Program-made: the position numbers and the translations under genes | Notes under the pieces: generated by a model | What the model was told of the DNA's origin: nothing | Database searches by the model: none | What the model saw: the letters and a program-made list of their open reading frames with translations, nothing else | In this document: positions 31,838 through 40,016 of the stretch, one piece after another | How positions within the stretch are numbered: the first letter of the stretch is position 1 | Layout of the letters: each line of letters opens with the position of its first letter | Assembly: GCA_948684385.1 (NCBI GenBank) | Contig: CAPQCU010000014.1 | Span: 1 to 47,672 of the forward strand | Source: an uncultured bacterium | Lineage (GTDB): Bacteria; Cyanobacteriota; Vampirovibrionia; Gastranaerophilales; Gastranaerophilaceae | Length of the DNA stretch: 47,672 bases | Direction of reading: 5' to 3'

Positions 31838-33478
31838 ATGACAAATACCCCATCAATAATAATGGATGACAAAGCCGCAATATTATTAGAAGAAGCAAGA
31901 ACTGCGCACGAAAATTACCTCATAAAACAACAGGATTCAGATTTAGAGAAAGCCATTGAATGCTATATTGACGCAATCAAAGTCAATCCTTCTATATCAG
32001 AATCTTATTACAGGCTTGCAAGTCTTCTGCTGATGAAAGGTCAAATTTCTGTTGAAGGCGCTCTTGAGCAGTGCAAAACCGCTATCTCGCTTGAGCCGGA
32101 AAACGTAAATGCACACATTTATTCAGGGTATTTTCAGTGTCTTAACGGCAATTTTGATGAAGCTGAAAAAGAATTTAAACTTGCTGTATCTAACTCCGGC
32201 AAGAACTCCGCAAGACCAAGATTATTCTTATCAAAAGTCTTATTTTCAAGAATTAAAAACCATGACTCATCCGTTAAAGATGTCATGAAATTTTTGTACT
32301 ACTTCTTATCGGGGAGCATGATGATTATGTGGGACTGCCCATCTCTTAAAATGTTTTGTAAATTCCTTGCGAATGATTTTTCTGTATTTTCATATAAGAC
32401 TCTCGGTGAAACATTTGAAAAAATGAAGTTATTCCCGTCAGCTTTGGAAGCGTACTCTAAAGGGTTAGAGAAAACTTCGCAAGGTAATTTATTCTATCAA
32501 AAGATGGGTGATTTGTCACTTGAATGCAACGACATTGAAGCAAGTCTTGAATGCTACAAAAAAGCTTACGAGCTCAACCCTTCTGATAGAGAAGTTTTGA
32601 TTAAACTTGCAACAATTAATCAGACATATTTTCCTGAAAACACAGATATCACAATCGATTATTACAACTCACTGCTTGAATTCGGTATCGACATGGACAA
32701 AATTTATTACGAGCTCGGTCACTTGTACTTAAACAAAGCCGACAAGCTTCATGCGGTATCAGCTTTCAAGCTTGCACAAGAACTTAATCCTGAAAATCCA
32801 TACTATAACAATTCACTCGCTTATGCTTACATCAAAGCTGAGCTTTACGATGACGCAATTGAATACTACCAGCTCGCTATCAAGTTAAATCCTGATGCTG
32901 AATGGACTTCAATTGTATGTCATGCTCTTGGAGCAATCTATGCGGAAGTTAAAAACAACTTTGAAGCAGCAGAAGCAACATTTAATGCCGGCATAGTTCT
33001 TGACCCGAAAAACGTAGATATTCAGCTTTCTTTAGGCGATTTGTTCATGGCTCAGGGCGATTTAGACAAAGCAATCAAGACTTACTGCGATGCAATAGCA
33101 GTTGAGCCGGAAAACTATTTAACTTACGCAAAAACCGGTCTCGCACTCTGGGAAAAAGATTATCTGGAAGAATCAATTGTTGCGTTCCACAAATCAATTG
33201 AACTTAATCCTGATTTTGAAATTGCACAAAACAACCTCGGAGTAGTTTACCTCGACGGAATTGGCGACCCTAAATCATCAGTTGAATACTTCAAAAACGC
33301 AATTAACATTAATCCAAACTACACGCTCGCATACTTTAATTTAGGGCGTGCTTATCAGGCAATCGGAGACAAAGCGCTTGCAGCAGAGTATTACCAGATG
33401 ACAATGGATTTAAACAAAATCACCCAAGAGCTTTCGGATAAAGAAATCAGAGAAAGATTGTACGATTTATTCAATTAA
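31838..33478 (+). CDS. Large tetratricopeptide repeat protein
   Basis: 546 aa from ATG 31838, chosen because GGAG lies 7 nt upstream and the longer frame would start inside the promoter. It contains about 12 TPR units with canonical spacing, for example DSDLEKAIECYIDAIKVNPS near the start and NPDFEIAQNNLGVVYLDGIG near the end. There is an irregular break at about 140-190, where a hydrophobic patch (MKFLYYFLSGSMMIMWDCP) interrupts the array. No signal peptide. It is divergent from MGMAASQ gene 1, and both use sigma-28-like promoters. A scaffold or export-apparatus role is suggested by that shared control only. Confidence 0.88.
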   Translation: MTNTPSIIMDDKAAILLEEARTAHENYLIKQQDSDLEKAIECYIDAIKVNPSISESYYRLASLLLMKGQISVEGALEQCKTAISLEPENVNAHIYSGYFQCLNGNFDEAEKEFKLAVSNSGKNSARPRLFLSKVLFSRIKNHDSSVKDVMKFLYYFLSGSMMIMWDCPSLKMFCKFLANDFSVFSYKTLGETFEKMKLFPSALEAYSKGLEKTSQGNLFYQKMGDLSLECNDIEASLECYKKAYELNPSDREVLIKLATINQTYFPENTDITIDYYNSLLEFGIDMDKIYYELGHLYLNKADKLHAVSAFKLAQELNPENPYYNNSLAYAYIKAELYDDAIEYYQLAIKLNPDAEWTSIVCHALGAIYAEVKNNFEAAEATFNAGIVLDPKNVDIQLSLGDLFMAQGDLDKAIKTYCDAIAVEPENYLTYAKTGLALWEKDYLEESIVAFHKSIELNPDFEIAQNNLGVVYLDGIGDPKSSVEYFKNAININPNYTLAYFNLGRAYQAIGDKALAAEYYQMTMDLNKITQELSDKEIRERLYDLFN

Positions 33479-33502
33479 AAAACGGCTTAAAGCCGTTTTT
33501 TA
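33477..33502. terminator. Bidirectional terminator
   Basis: AAAAAACGGCT (33477-33487) pairs with AGCCGTTTTTT (33491-33501). T-runs on both strands serve the convergent TPR and gcvPB genes. Confidence 0.92.
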
Positions 33503-34936
33503 ATTTTTATATGTTAAGTCAGGATGTCTTGCAGCAAGAGTCTCATCAACTTTCTTAATCGGAGTTGTCTGAGGGCTTTTCAAAACCTCTTCCGGATTTT
33601 CTTCGATTTCCTTTGCAATCTTAAGCATTGTTTCAATAAATCCGTCAAGCACTGCTTTTGATTCAGACTCGGTAGGCTCAATCATAATTGCTTCGTGCAC
33701 TATCAGCGGGAAATAAACCGTAGGAGGATGATAGTTTGAATCCATCAGTCTTTTTGCAATACCAAGAGTTGAAACGCCTTGATGATGTTGTTTTTCGCCT
33801 GAAAGAACAAACTCGTGCATACAAGGCTCGTCATAAGGCAAATCATACGCGCCTTTAAGTTTTTCCTTAATATAATTTGCATTCAAAACAGCGTCTGCGC
33901 TTGCAAGCTTAAGATTGTTACCCATCATTAAGATATAAGCATAAGCCCTTACCAGCACTCCAAAGTTTCCGTAAAAACTTCTAACTTTACCGATACTATG
34001 CGTAATATTATAGTTTCTGACATATTTACCCCCTTGTTTTTCGATAATTGGAGAAGGTAAAAAGTCTTTAAGTTTCTCAACCACGCCAACAGGGCCTGCA
34101 CCCGGGCCTCCACCGCCGTGAGGAGTTGCAAATGTTTTATGTAAGTTCAAATGTACAACGTCAAAGCCCATCAAAGCAGGGTTTGTCCAGCCCATAATCG
34201 CATTAAAATTCGCTCCGTCATAATAAAGCAAAGAACCGTTTTTATGCATCAAATCAGAAATTTCAAGTACGCTTTCTTCAAAAATTCCCAGAGTATTCGG
34301 GTTTGTCATCATAATCGCAGCTACATCGCCGTCAATAAGTTCTTTCAAAGCCTCTACGTCAACCTGACCTTTTGAGTTTGATTTAACTTCAACAATATCA
34401 AATCCGCACATCTTTGCACTAGCAGGATTTGTACCGTGAGCTGAATCCGGAACAATAACTTTTTTACGGTTGGTTTCACCTTTAACTTCAAAGTACTTTT
34501 TGATTATCATCATGCCGGTAAGTTCTCCATGCGCACCAGCAGCCGGCTGCAGAGTAATCGCATCCATGCCGGTAATGTATTTGAGCTTTTCCTGCAAGTT
34601 GTACATAAGCTCTAATGCACCTTGAGAATCTTCATCAGACTGCAGCGGATGAAGATTGGTAAACCCTTCCAGAGAAGCCAGAAGTTCATTGACTTTCGGG
34701 TTATATTTCATAGTACAGGAGCCTAAAGGATAAAAACCTTTTTCAATACAGAAGTTTCTGTCACTTAGCGCTTTATAATGGCGCATAACTTCCAATTCCG
34801 ACAATTGAGGTAATCCGACAGGTTCTTGTCTGAGCAAATTCTCAGGCAAAAAATCACCTAATTTACACTCCGATTTACCCCCTGATTTACCCCCGATACC
34901 GTCAACCCCTAAACTTTTACTAAATATTGTCTCCAT
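33500..34936 (-). CDS. gcvPB: Glycine dehydrogenase (decarboxylating) subunit 2
   Basis: P-protein beta subunit of the glycine cleavage system, a PLP enzyme. The 478 aa are the size of split-type GcvPB. Seen: NFCIEKGFYPLGSCTMKYNP, LQPAAGAHGELTGMMIIKKY, HGTNPASAKMCGFD, MTNPNTLGIFE and NLHKTFATPHGGGGPGAGP with the PLP lysine. Residues 15-22 hold GGKSGGKS, encoded by two tandem GGGGTAAAT words, where relatives usually have a different short N-terminal linker. The start lies inside the 3' end of the sigma-factor gene (17-nt overlap). gcvPA, gcvT and gcvH are not in this window. Confidence 0.95.
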   Translation of the reverse strand: METIFSKSLGVDGIGGKSGGKSECKLGDFLPENLLRQEPVGLPQLSELEVMRHYKALSDRNFCIEKGFYPLGSCTMKYNPKVNELLASLEGFTNLHPLQSDEDSQGALELMYNLQEKLKYITGMDAITLQPAAGAHGELTGMMIIKKYFEVKGETNRKKVIVPDSAHGTNPASAKMCGFDIVEVKSNSKGQVDVEALKELIDGDVAAIMMTNPNTLGIFEESVLEISDLMHKNGSLLYYDGANFNAIMGWTNPALMGFDVVHLNLHKTFATPHGGGGPGAGPVGVVEKLKDFLPSPIIEKQGGKYVRNYNITHSIGKVRSFYGNFGVLVRAYAYILMMGNNLKLASADAVLNANYIKEKLKGAYDLPYDEPCMHEFVLSGEKQHHQGVSTLGIAKRLMDSNYHPPTVYFPLIVHEAIMIEPTESESKAVLDGFIETMLKIAKEIEENPEEVLKSPQTTPIKKVDETLAARHPDLTYKN

Positions 34937-35558
34937 ACGACTCTTCCTGTTTTAATAATTCTTTTTTTATTTTATCCAACGCGTTTTGTATAATTCTTGA
35001 AATTCTTGACTGCGAAATATTAAACTCGACCGAAATATCTTTGAGTTTTTTATCATAAAAATACTTAGCTTCAATCAAATCCTGTTCTCTCTGGGAAAGC
35101 TTTTTCATAACATCCTGAATTCTGCGCTTAAGTTCTACAATTTCAGCTTTCTCCTCAGGAGTTCTGTCATTATCCTTAATCAAAGTAGGATTTTCAGCAT
35201 CTGCCATTTCTTCAATAGAAAGAATAGTTTTATAAACGGCATCTTTTATTTTTTCCTGCTCTTCAGCAGCCTGATTTTTCATCACATACCATTTATAACG
35301 TCTGCGCATCTCGTTTCTAATCGCCCATTTAATCGCTTTAGTAAGATAAGCAGCGTTATAAAGTTCTTTATTCTTTGCATTATTTACAAGATAATAAACA
35401 GTATAATTTGCAAGATTTATAACTTCTGAAAGCTCAATCAAACCGAGGTTTGAAAACTTCTTATACTCAACCTTGGATATAGTTTCGATTAAATCTTTGT
35501 ATTGGGAAAGATTAGCCCTGCCTTCCCTCTCTCTGTTTATAGCTTCTAAATCCTTCAT
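34920..35558 (-). CDS. Alternative sigma factor, FliA/WhiG-like
   Basis: 212-aa sigma-70 family protein. The N-terminal half is a divergent region 2 (LIELSEVINLANYTVYYLVN, AAYLTKAIKWAIRNEMRRRYKW). A charged linker of about 50 aa replaces most of region 3. Region 4 is clear (VMKKLSQREQDLIEAKYFYD then LKDISVEFNISQSRISRIIQ), of the FliA/WhiG/SigD type. It is a candidate reader of the sigma-28-like promoters in this window, but that link is inference. Its 3' end overlaps gcvPB. A TATATT box sits right before the ATG, so the transcript looks leaderless. No anti-sigma (FlgM) gene is nearby. Confidence 0.85.
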   Translation of the reverse strand: MKDLEAINREREGRANLSQYKDLIETISKVEYKKFSNLGLIELSEVINLANYTVYYLVNNAKNKELYNAAYLTKAIKWAIRNEMRRRYKWYVMKNQAAEEQEKIKDAVYKTILSIEEMADAENPTLIKDNDRTPEEKAEIVELKRRIQDVMKKLSQREQDLIEAKYFYDKKLKDISVEFNISQSRISRIIQNALDKIKKELLKQEESYGDNI

Positions 35559-35565
35559 ATAATAT

Positions 35566-35571
35566 AATATA
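35566..35571 (-). promoter_or_regulatory. -10 box, leaderless start of FliA/WhiG-like sigma gene
   Basis: TATATT on the minus strand; +1 is predicted at 35559, one base before the ATG at 35558. The alternating AT sequence also allows TATTAT two bases further on. Confidence 0.45.
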
Positions 35572-35605
35572 TCAGAAAGTAATACAGAAATGCAAGAATG
35601 TTAAT

Positions 35606-35634
35606 TTTACAATATTTTTAAAACATGTTAAACT
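35606..35634 (+). promoter_or_regulatory. Promoter of the 166-aa secreted protein gene
   Basis: TTTACA (35606-35611), 17 bp, TAAACT (35629-35634) preceded by TGT (extended -10). GAGAGGGAAAGAG follows as leader and ribosome-binding site. Confidence 0.5.
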
Positions 35635-35658
35635 GTATTTATAGAGAGGGAAAGAGAA

Positions 35659-36159
35659 ATGAAAGCTATTAAATATATTAAGTCGATATCATTAGTTATT
35701 TTAAGTGCAGGTATTTTAACAACAAGCGCTGTTTGCGTAGAACAGGTTTCAGCAGAACCGGCAGCCGCTCCGGCAGTTGTTCAGCCGGCTCAAGGAGTTG
35801 CCGTAACACCTTTATCTATTGTTAACTCACCAAAAACTTACTTAAACAAAACAGTTATTATGAAAGCAAAGTTTGATAAGTTCTCAACACTCGGACTTGA
35901 TTACAAACCGGCGTTCAAATCATCAGATGATTATATTTCATTCTTAATCAAGCGCGATGACACAACTCACAATATTCCGTTATCAGAAATGAAACTTTTC
36001 CTAAAACGCAGCGAAGCAGAAAAATTCATTGACTTAAAAACAGACGACGAAATTGAAATCAAAGGTACAGTTTTTTCTGATGCTTTAGGCGATGCATGGG
36101 TTGATGTATCAGAATTAAAAGTATTAAAAAAAGCTCCGGAAGATAAGAAAAAAAGTTAA
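35659..36159 (+). CDS. Secreted protein with OB-fold-like domain, unknown
   Basis: 166 aa. The signal peptide covers about residues 1-32 (KYIKSISLVILSAGILTTSA, then VCVEQVSA), followed by a Pro/Ala/Val-rich linker (AAPAVVQPAQG). The C-terminal domain (about 50-160) reads IVNSPKTYLNKTVIMKAKFD, IKRDDTTHNIPLSEMKLFLK and IEIKGTVFSDALGDAWVDVS. The strand order and the TVIMKAKF...IEIKGTV pattern resemble periplasmic OB-fold/tRNA_anti-like domains. No enzyme motif. It is 21 bp upstream of the GH57 gene in the same direction, so probably in the same transcript. Confidence 0.75.
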   Translation: MKAIKYIKSISLVILSAGILTTSAVCVEQVSAEPAAAPAVVQPAQGVAVTPLSIVNSPKTYLNKTVIMKAKFDKFSTLGLDYKPAFKSSDDYISFLIKRDDTTHNIPLSEMKLFLKRSEAEKFIDLKTDDEIEIKGTVFSDALGDAWVDVSELKVLKKAPEDKKKS

Positions 36160-36180
36160 AATAAATATAAGGCGAAAGCA

Positions 36181-38679
36181 ATGCAAGAAAATATGAACGA
36201 TGAGAAGCAAAAAGTTTTTTTAACCGTGCACGGGCACTTTTACCAGCCGCCAAGAGAAAATCCATGGCTTGAAGCAATTGAGCAGCAAGACAGTGCTCAA
36301 CCGTTTCATGACTGGAATGAAAGGATTAATGCTGAATGCTACAATCCCAACTCTGTATCCAAAATCGTTGATTCAAAAAACGAAATTCTAAACGTAGTCA
36401 ACAATTACGAATACATGAGCTATAACTTTGGCCCGACGCTGCTTTCGTGGATGGAAGAATTTGCTCCGATGGCTTACGAAAGAGTTATCAGAGCTGACAT
36501 CAACTCAAGAAGAATGCATTCCGGTCACGGTAACGCTATTGCTCAGGTTTACAACCACATGATTATGCCGCTTGCAAACGAGCGCGATAAGCAAACTCAG
36601 GTAAAATGGGGAATTAAAGATTTTGAATATCGTTTTGGCAGAAAACCCGAAGGTATCTGGCTCGCTGAAACCGCTGTTGATGATGACACTTTAAGAGTTT
36701 TAGTTGAAAATGATATTAAATTTACAATTCTTTCTCCGTATCAGGCACAAAGAATTAGAAAAGCAGACGAAAAAACCTGGCAGGATGTAAGCTGGGGGAA
36801 CATTGACCCTGCGCGTTCTTACAGGTATTATATTAAGTCCGCACCGGGTAAATACATCGACCTGTTCTTTTATGACGGAGCAATCTCACGTTCTGTTGCT
36901 TTTGACGAGCTGCTTAAAGACGGAAACAAATTCGTTAACAGGCTAAAAGACGGTATTTCAGATTTAAGAAATTACCCTCAATTAATAAACATTGCTACAG
37001 ATGGCGAAAGCTACGGTCACCACACGAAATTCGGTGACATGGCATTAGCTTATGCAATGAAGCTTAAAGTAAAGGATGCCGGATTTGAAATAACAAACTA
37101 CGGCGAATACTTAGAAAAATACAGAAGCGACTGGGAAGTTGAAATCAAGCCGGTTTCTTCATGGAGCTGTTTCCACGGAGTCGGCAGATGGTGTGATGAT
37201 TGCGGATGTTCTACAGGCGGTCATGCCGGATGGAACCAGAAATGGAGAAGACCACTAAGAGACGCGCTTGATTTCTTGCGTGATGAAATGGTTGTTTTAT
37301 ATAACCGTCAGGCTAAAAAATACTTTAAAAATCCGGCTGACGCCAGAGACAACTACATCAGCGTAATCCTTGACAGAAGCGACATGAGCGTAAAAAGCTA
37401 TCAGGATGAATACTTCCTGGAAGGGCTTAATGATGAGCAAAAAGTTAAAGCAATGGAGCTTCTGGAAATTCAAAGACAGGCTATGCTTATGTATACAAGC
37501 TGCGGATGGTTCTTCTCTGAAATTTCAGGAATTGAGACCGTTCAAATCATGAAATACGCAGCAAGAGTTATGCAGCTTGCAAAATCTTTCCTCAAAAAGG
37601 ATTTGGAAACTCCGTTTTTGGATATTCTTAGAGACGCAAAAAGCAATATTCCTGAATTTGGCACAGGTAAAGATGTGTTTGAAAGATTTGTTAAGCCATC
37701 AGTTGTTACAACTAAACAAATCGCAAGTTTGTGGGCAATTTCGTCTTTATATACTGAGATTGAGGACGAAGAAAGCGTTTACTGCTATAAGATAAAGAAA
37801 CATTCTTATAAAACAGTAACAAAAGGAAATTCAAAGCTTGTAATCGGACATATCGAAGTTGAATCAAAAGTTACTCTGGAAAAATCAAACATGATTTTTG
37901 CTCTGCTTCAATTCTCAGGCGGAGATTTCCATTGCGCAATTAAAGAACATTCAGAAAACTTCTGTGATATTCAAAAAGAGCTTATCAGAACTTATCTTGT
38001 ATCTCCGCTTACAGAGATTATAAGAAGCATGGATAATTATTTCGGCTCCGAATACTTTACGCTTAAAGACATATTTATTGAAGAAAGGCGCAAAATCCTT
38101 CAAACAATGCTCAGAGGCAAGCTGCAGGTATTTGCAAATACTTACGAGTCAATGTATAACGAAGGCAAAGGCTCAATTTATCAAATGCAGACACTTGGAT
38201 TGGAAATTCCGAAAGAGTTTAAAATTTCAGCCCAATACGTTTTAACCAAGCAGTTTAATGACCTGTTTGTTGACTCTCGCGGCTTCTTAGACTCTGACGT
38301 TATCCAGCAGGCATCTGATATTAACTTTGAAGCAAAAAGAATTGGCATAGAAATCGACAAAACTCCGACTTCTAAGATATTCAGCAAAAAAATCGCGCAG
38401 AATATCAACAGGTTGTCCTACGCTTTAGATTTACAGCAGGTTGATGCAACGCTTGAACTTCTTGACTGCATCTCCAAGCTTGAAATCAAAGTTGATATTG
38501 CAGAAGCCCAGAATTACTACTTCTCAAAAATCGTCACAAACATGGAAGAAATTATCAAAAAGATTTCCTGTCAGGCTGATAGAGACTTAGCTGTAATGTT
38601 ATTTGATATCGGTGAAAATTTAAATATCAATATGGATTATTACAAGCAAATGTTTGACAAAGCTTTGATTAGCAGGTAA
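36181..38679 (+). CDS. Glycoside hydrolase family 57 protein (DUF3536 type)
   Basis: 832 aa, no signal peptide, so cytoplasmic. The N-terminal GH57 (beta/alpha)7 domain shows HGHFYQPPREN (H17, H19), GIWLAETAVDDDTL with the catalytic nucleophile E163, and ATDGESYGHHTKFGD with the catalytic D274. All key residues are therefore present. WSCFHGVGRWCDDCGC and GHAGWNQKWRRPLRD are typical of the DUF3536 subgroup. The C-terminal 450 residues are helical. The family acts on alpha-1,4/1,6-glucans (amylase, 4-alpha-glucanotransferase or branching enzyme); the exact activity is not decidable. Together with the GH13 enzyme it suggests intracellular glycogen/starch handling. AAGG is a weak ribosome-binding site. 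Confidence 0.93.
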   Translation: MQENMNDEKQKVFLTVHGHFYQPPRENPWLEAIEQQDSAQPFHDWNERINAECYNPNSVSKIVDSKNEILNVVNNYEYMSYNFGPTLLSWMEEFAPMAYERVIRADINSRRMHSGHGNAIAQVYNHMIMPLANERDKQTQVKWGIKDFEYRFGRKPEGIWLAETAVDDDTLRVLVENDIKFTILSPYQAQRIRKADEKTWQDVSWGNIDPARSYRYYIKSAPGKYIDLFFYDGAISRSVAFDELLKDGNKFVNRLKDGISDLRNYPQLINIATDGESYGHHTKFGDMALAYAMKLKVKDAGFEITNYGEYLEKYRSDWEVEIKPVSSWSCFHGVGRWCDDCGCSTGGHAGWNQKWRRPLRDALDFLRDEMVVLYNRQAKKYFKNPADARDNYISVILDRSDMSVKSYQDEYFLEGLNDEQKVKAMELLEIQRQAMLMYTSCGWFFSEISGIETVQIMKYAARVMQLAKSFLKKDLETPFLDILRDAKSNIPEFGTGKDVFERFVKPSVVTTKQIASLWAISSLYTEIEDEESVYCYKIKKHSYKTVTKGNSKLVIGHIEVESKVTLEKSNMIFALLQFSGGDFHCAIKEHSENFCDIQKELIRTYLVSPLTEIIRSMDNYFGSEYFTLKDIFIEERRKILQTMLRGKLQVFANTYESMYNEGKGSIYQMQTLGLEIPKEFKISAQYVLTKQFNDLFVDSRGFLDSDVIQQASDINFEAKRIGIEIDKTPTSKIFSKKIAQNINRLSYALDLQQVDATLELLDCISKLEIKVDIAEAQNYYFSKIVTNMEEIIKKISCQADRDLAVMLFDIGENLNINMDYYKQMFDKALISR

Positions 38680-38701
38680 TTTGAACTATTATTTACGAAC
38701 A

Positions 38702-38734
38702 AGGGCGTGGAAATTTAAAAATTTCCGCGCCCTC
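38702..38734 (+). terminator. Hairpin after the GH57 gene
   Basis: AGGGCGTGGAAATTT pairs with AAATTTCCGCGCCCT around a 2-nt loop, with one G-T pair. There is no T-run, so termination is probable but not certain. Confidence 0.65.
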
Positions 38735-38831
38735 ATATTGTTAACTTATGTAAAGAAAAAAATAAGTTGTGAAATCAAGTTATTTTTATTTACTTTATAT
38801 ATATGTAAACAGTTTTGTAAGGACAATGGTT

Positions 38832-39173
38832 ATGTTAACAATAAAATCTTCAGATGAAAAACAAAGCACATGTTTTAAATTTATAGGAGCAGATTCAACT
38901 CCTAAGACAACGCATTTGATTTCAAATAACACTTCGCTGATAGCTCCAAGCTCTGAGGGCTGTATGGACACCTGCAGCTTCTATTCAGGACCATCTGACA
39001 GCACAATTATGGCATTCGGCGAAACCTGCGGTTCTATTGCATACGCAGGAGGCGGTGAAACCTGCGGATCAATCGCTTATTCAGGCGGAGGTGAAACTTG
39101 CGGCTCAATCGCATCAGCTTCTGTTTCATCAGGCGGAAGCTTCTCAGGAGGCGGCTGCAGCTACTCCTGCTAA
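38832..39173 (+). CDS. Gly/Cys-rich repeat peptide, possible RiPP-like or surface peptide
   Basis: 113 aa from the ATG at 38832 (AAGGA 8 nt upstream; alternative ATG at 38826). The N-terminal 40 residues are polar and leader-like (MLTIKSSDEKQSTCFKFIGA). Then comes GCMDTC, followed by three tandem 12-residue units: GETCGSIAYAGG, GETCGSIAYSGG, GETCGSIASASV. The tail GGSFSGGGCSYSC contains two more cysteines (eight in total). There is no Sec signal. Synonymous differences between the DNA units show that the peptide repeat is being kept. Leader plus Cys/Gly/Ser repeat core is how many RiPP precursors look, but no modifying enzyme is adjacent. A strong terminator follows. Not assigned to any known family. 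Confidence 0.7.
   Translation: MLTIKSSDEKQSTCFKFIGADSTPKTTHLISNNTSLIAPSSEGCMDTCSFYSGPSDSTIMAFGETCGSIAYAGGGETCGSIAYSGGGETCGSIASASVSSGGSFSGGGCSYSC
39018..39125 (+). repeat. Three tandem 36-bp coding repeats
   Basis: Units begin at 39018, 39054 and 39090, each coding G-E-T-C-G-S-I-A plus four variable residues. Third-codon positions differ (GGC/GGT, ACC/ACT, TCT/TCA, ATT/ATC), so the repeats are old or selected at protein level. Confidence 0.9.
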
Positions 39174-39194
39174 CAAAAGATTTTTTTCAGACTC

Positions 39195-39225
39195 AAAATC
39201 CGGTATTATAAACCGGATTTTTTTT
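39195..39225 (+). terminator. Rho-independent terminator of the repeat peptide gene
   Basis: AATCCGGT and ACCGGATT form the stem, flanked by AAAA before and eight T after. It ends the transcript 20-50 nt after the stop at 39173. Confidence 0.92.
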
Positions 39226-39277
39226 AATCTTGTAAAACACACAAAACCTAATTAAAAATTATATAAAGGAGGTATTT

Positions 39278-39823
39278 ATGTGTGTAGTAGAGCCAATTAG
39301 AGATGTAGAAATGATAGAAAAGGTTAAGCGGATTTTGAAATCAAACGGGAACCGGGATTTTTTGTTGTTTTTACTTGGAATAAATAGTGGTTTAAGAATT
39401 TCTGACATACTAAAATTAAAAGTTTCGGATGTTTTAAACAAAGATTTTATTTCAATTAAAGAGCAAAAAACTCATAAGTGTAAACGATTTCCCATTTCAA
39501 AATCCTATAAGAGATATTTAGAAGAATTTATTTGTGATAGGTTACCTGATGAATGGATTTTTGCAAGTCAAAGAAACGGGAAACCTATCACAAGAGTTCA
39601 GGCTTACAGGATAATAACATCCGCTTGTTTGAAAGCAGGAATTACGGTTAATGTCGGCACCCATACATTAAGAAAAACATTTGGTTACCATTTTTACCAA
39701 CAAAAAAAAGATGTTGCTCTTTTTCAAACCATATTTAATCATTCTACACCGGCAATTACATTGAGATATATCGGGATAAACCAAGATATGATAGATATGA
39801 GCCTGCAATCATTTTGTCTGTAA
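39278..39823 (+). CDS. Single-domain tyrosine recombinase (FimB/XerC-like)
   Basis: 181 aa, consisting only of the catalytic domain of tyrosine recombinases. All catalytic positions are visible: R40 (GLRISDIL), a lysine near 62-64, H129-x-x-R132 (GTHTLRKTFGYHF), H155 (FNHSTPAITLRYIGI) and nucleophile Y164. The N-terminal core-binding domain of XerC/phage integrases is missing, as in the FimB/FimE inversion recombinases, and the reading frame is intact, so this looks like a natural short form. AAGGAGGT precedes the ATG. Base composition is more AT-rich than its neighbours, suggesting acquisition. Inverted and direct repeats directly downstream are candidate substrates. Confidence 0.9.
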   Translation: MCVVEPIRDVEMIEKVKRILKSNGNRDFLLFLLGINSGLRISDILKLKVSDVLNKDFISIKEQKTHKCKRFPISKSYKRYLEEFICDRLPDEWIFASQRNGKPITRVQAYRIITSACLKAGITVNVGTHTLRKTFGYHFYQQKKDVALFQTIFNHSTPAITLRYIGINQDMIDMSLQSFCL

Positions 39824-39846
39824 TTTTTATCAAAATTTGCAACACA

Positions 39847-39878
39847 ACATGTAACAAAATAGAAATTTTGTTACATGT
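39847..39878. promoter_or_regulatory. Perfect palindrome with TGTAACA half-sites (operator or recombination site)
   Basis: ACATGTAACAAAAT (39847-39860), AGAA, ATTTTGTTACATGT (39865-39878): 14-bp perfect arms. An almost identical palindrome lies in front of MGMAASQ gene 2 (47642-47671). It is 24 bp downstream of the recombinase stop. Confidence 0.8.
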
Positions 39879-40016
39879 ATATAAAGTATCCTAATACGAA
39901 TTAATTGCCTTCTAACTATCTAATGTTAAGAAATTGTTACAATTAAGCAATGTCATATTTTTCACCATAAACTTGCAAGCCTAATGTTATTACTACTTTT
40001 GAAACTTGCTTTAAGT

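Noticed and set aside
39018..39125. 36-bp tandem repeat considered as a CRISPR-like array
   Set aside because: Units are directly adjacent without spacers, are in frame and lie inside a coding sequence; no cas genes.
38832..39173. Resemblance of GETC in the repeat peptide to plant cyclotides (CGETC)
   Set aside because: Only four residues are shared; the cyclotide cysteine spacing and processing signals are absent.
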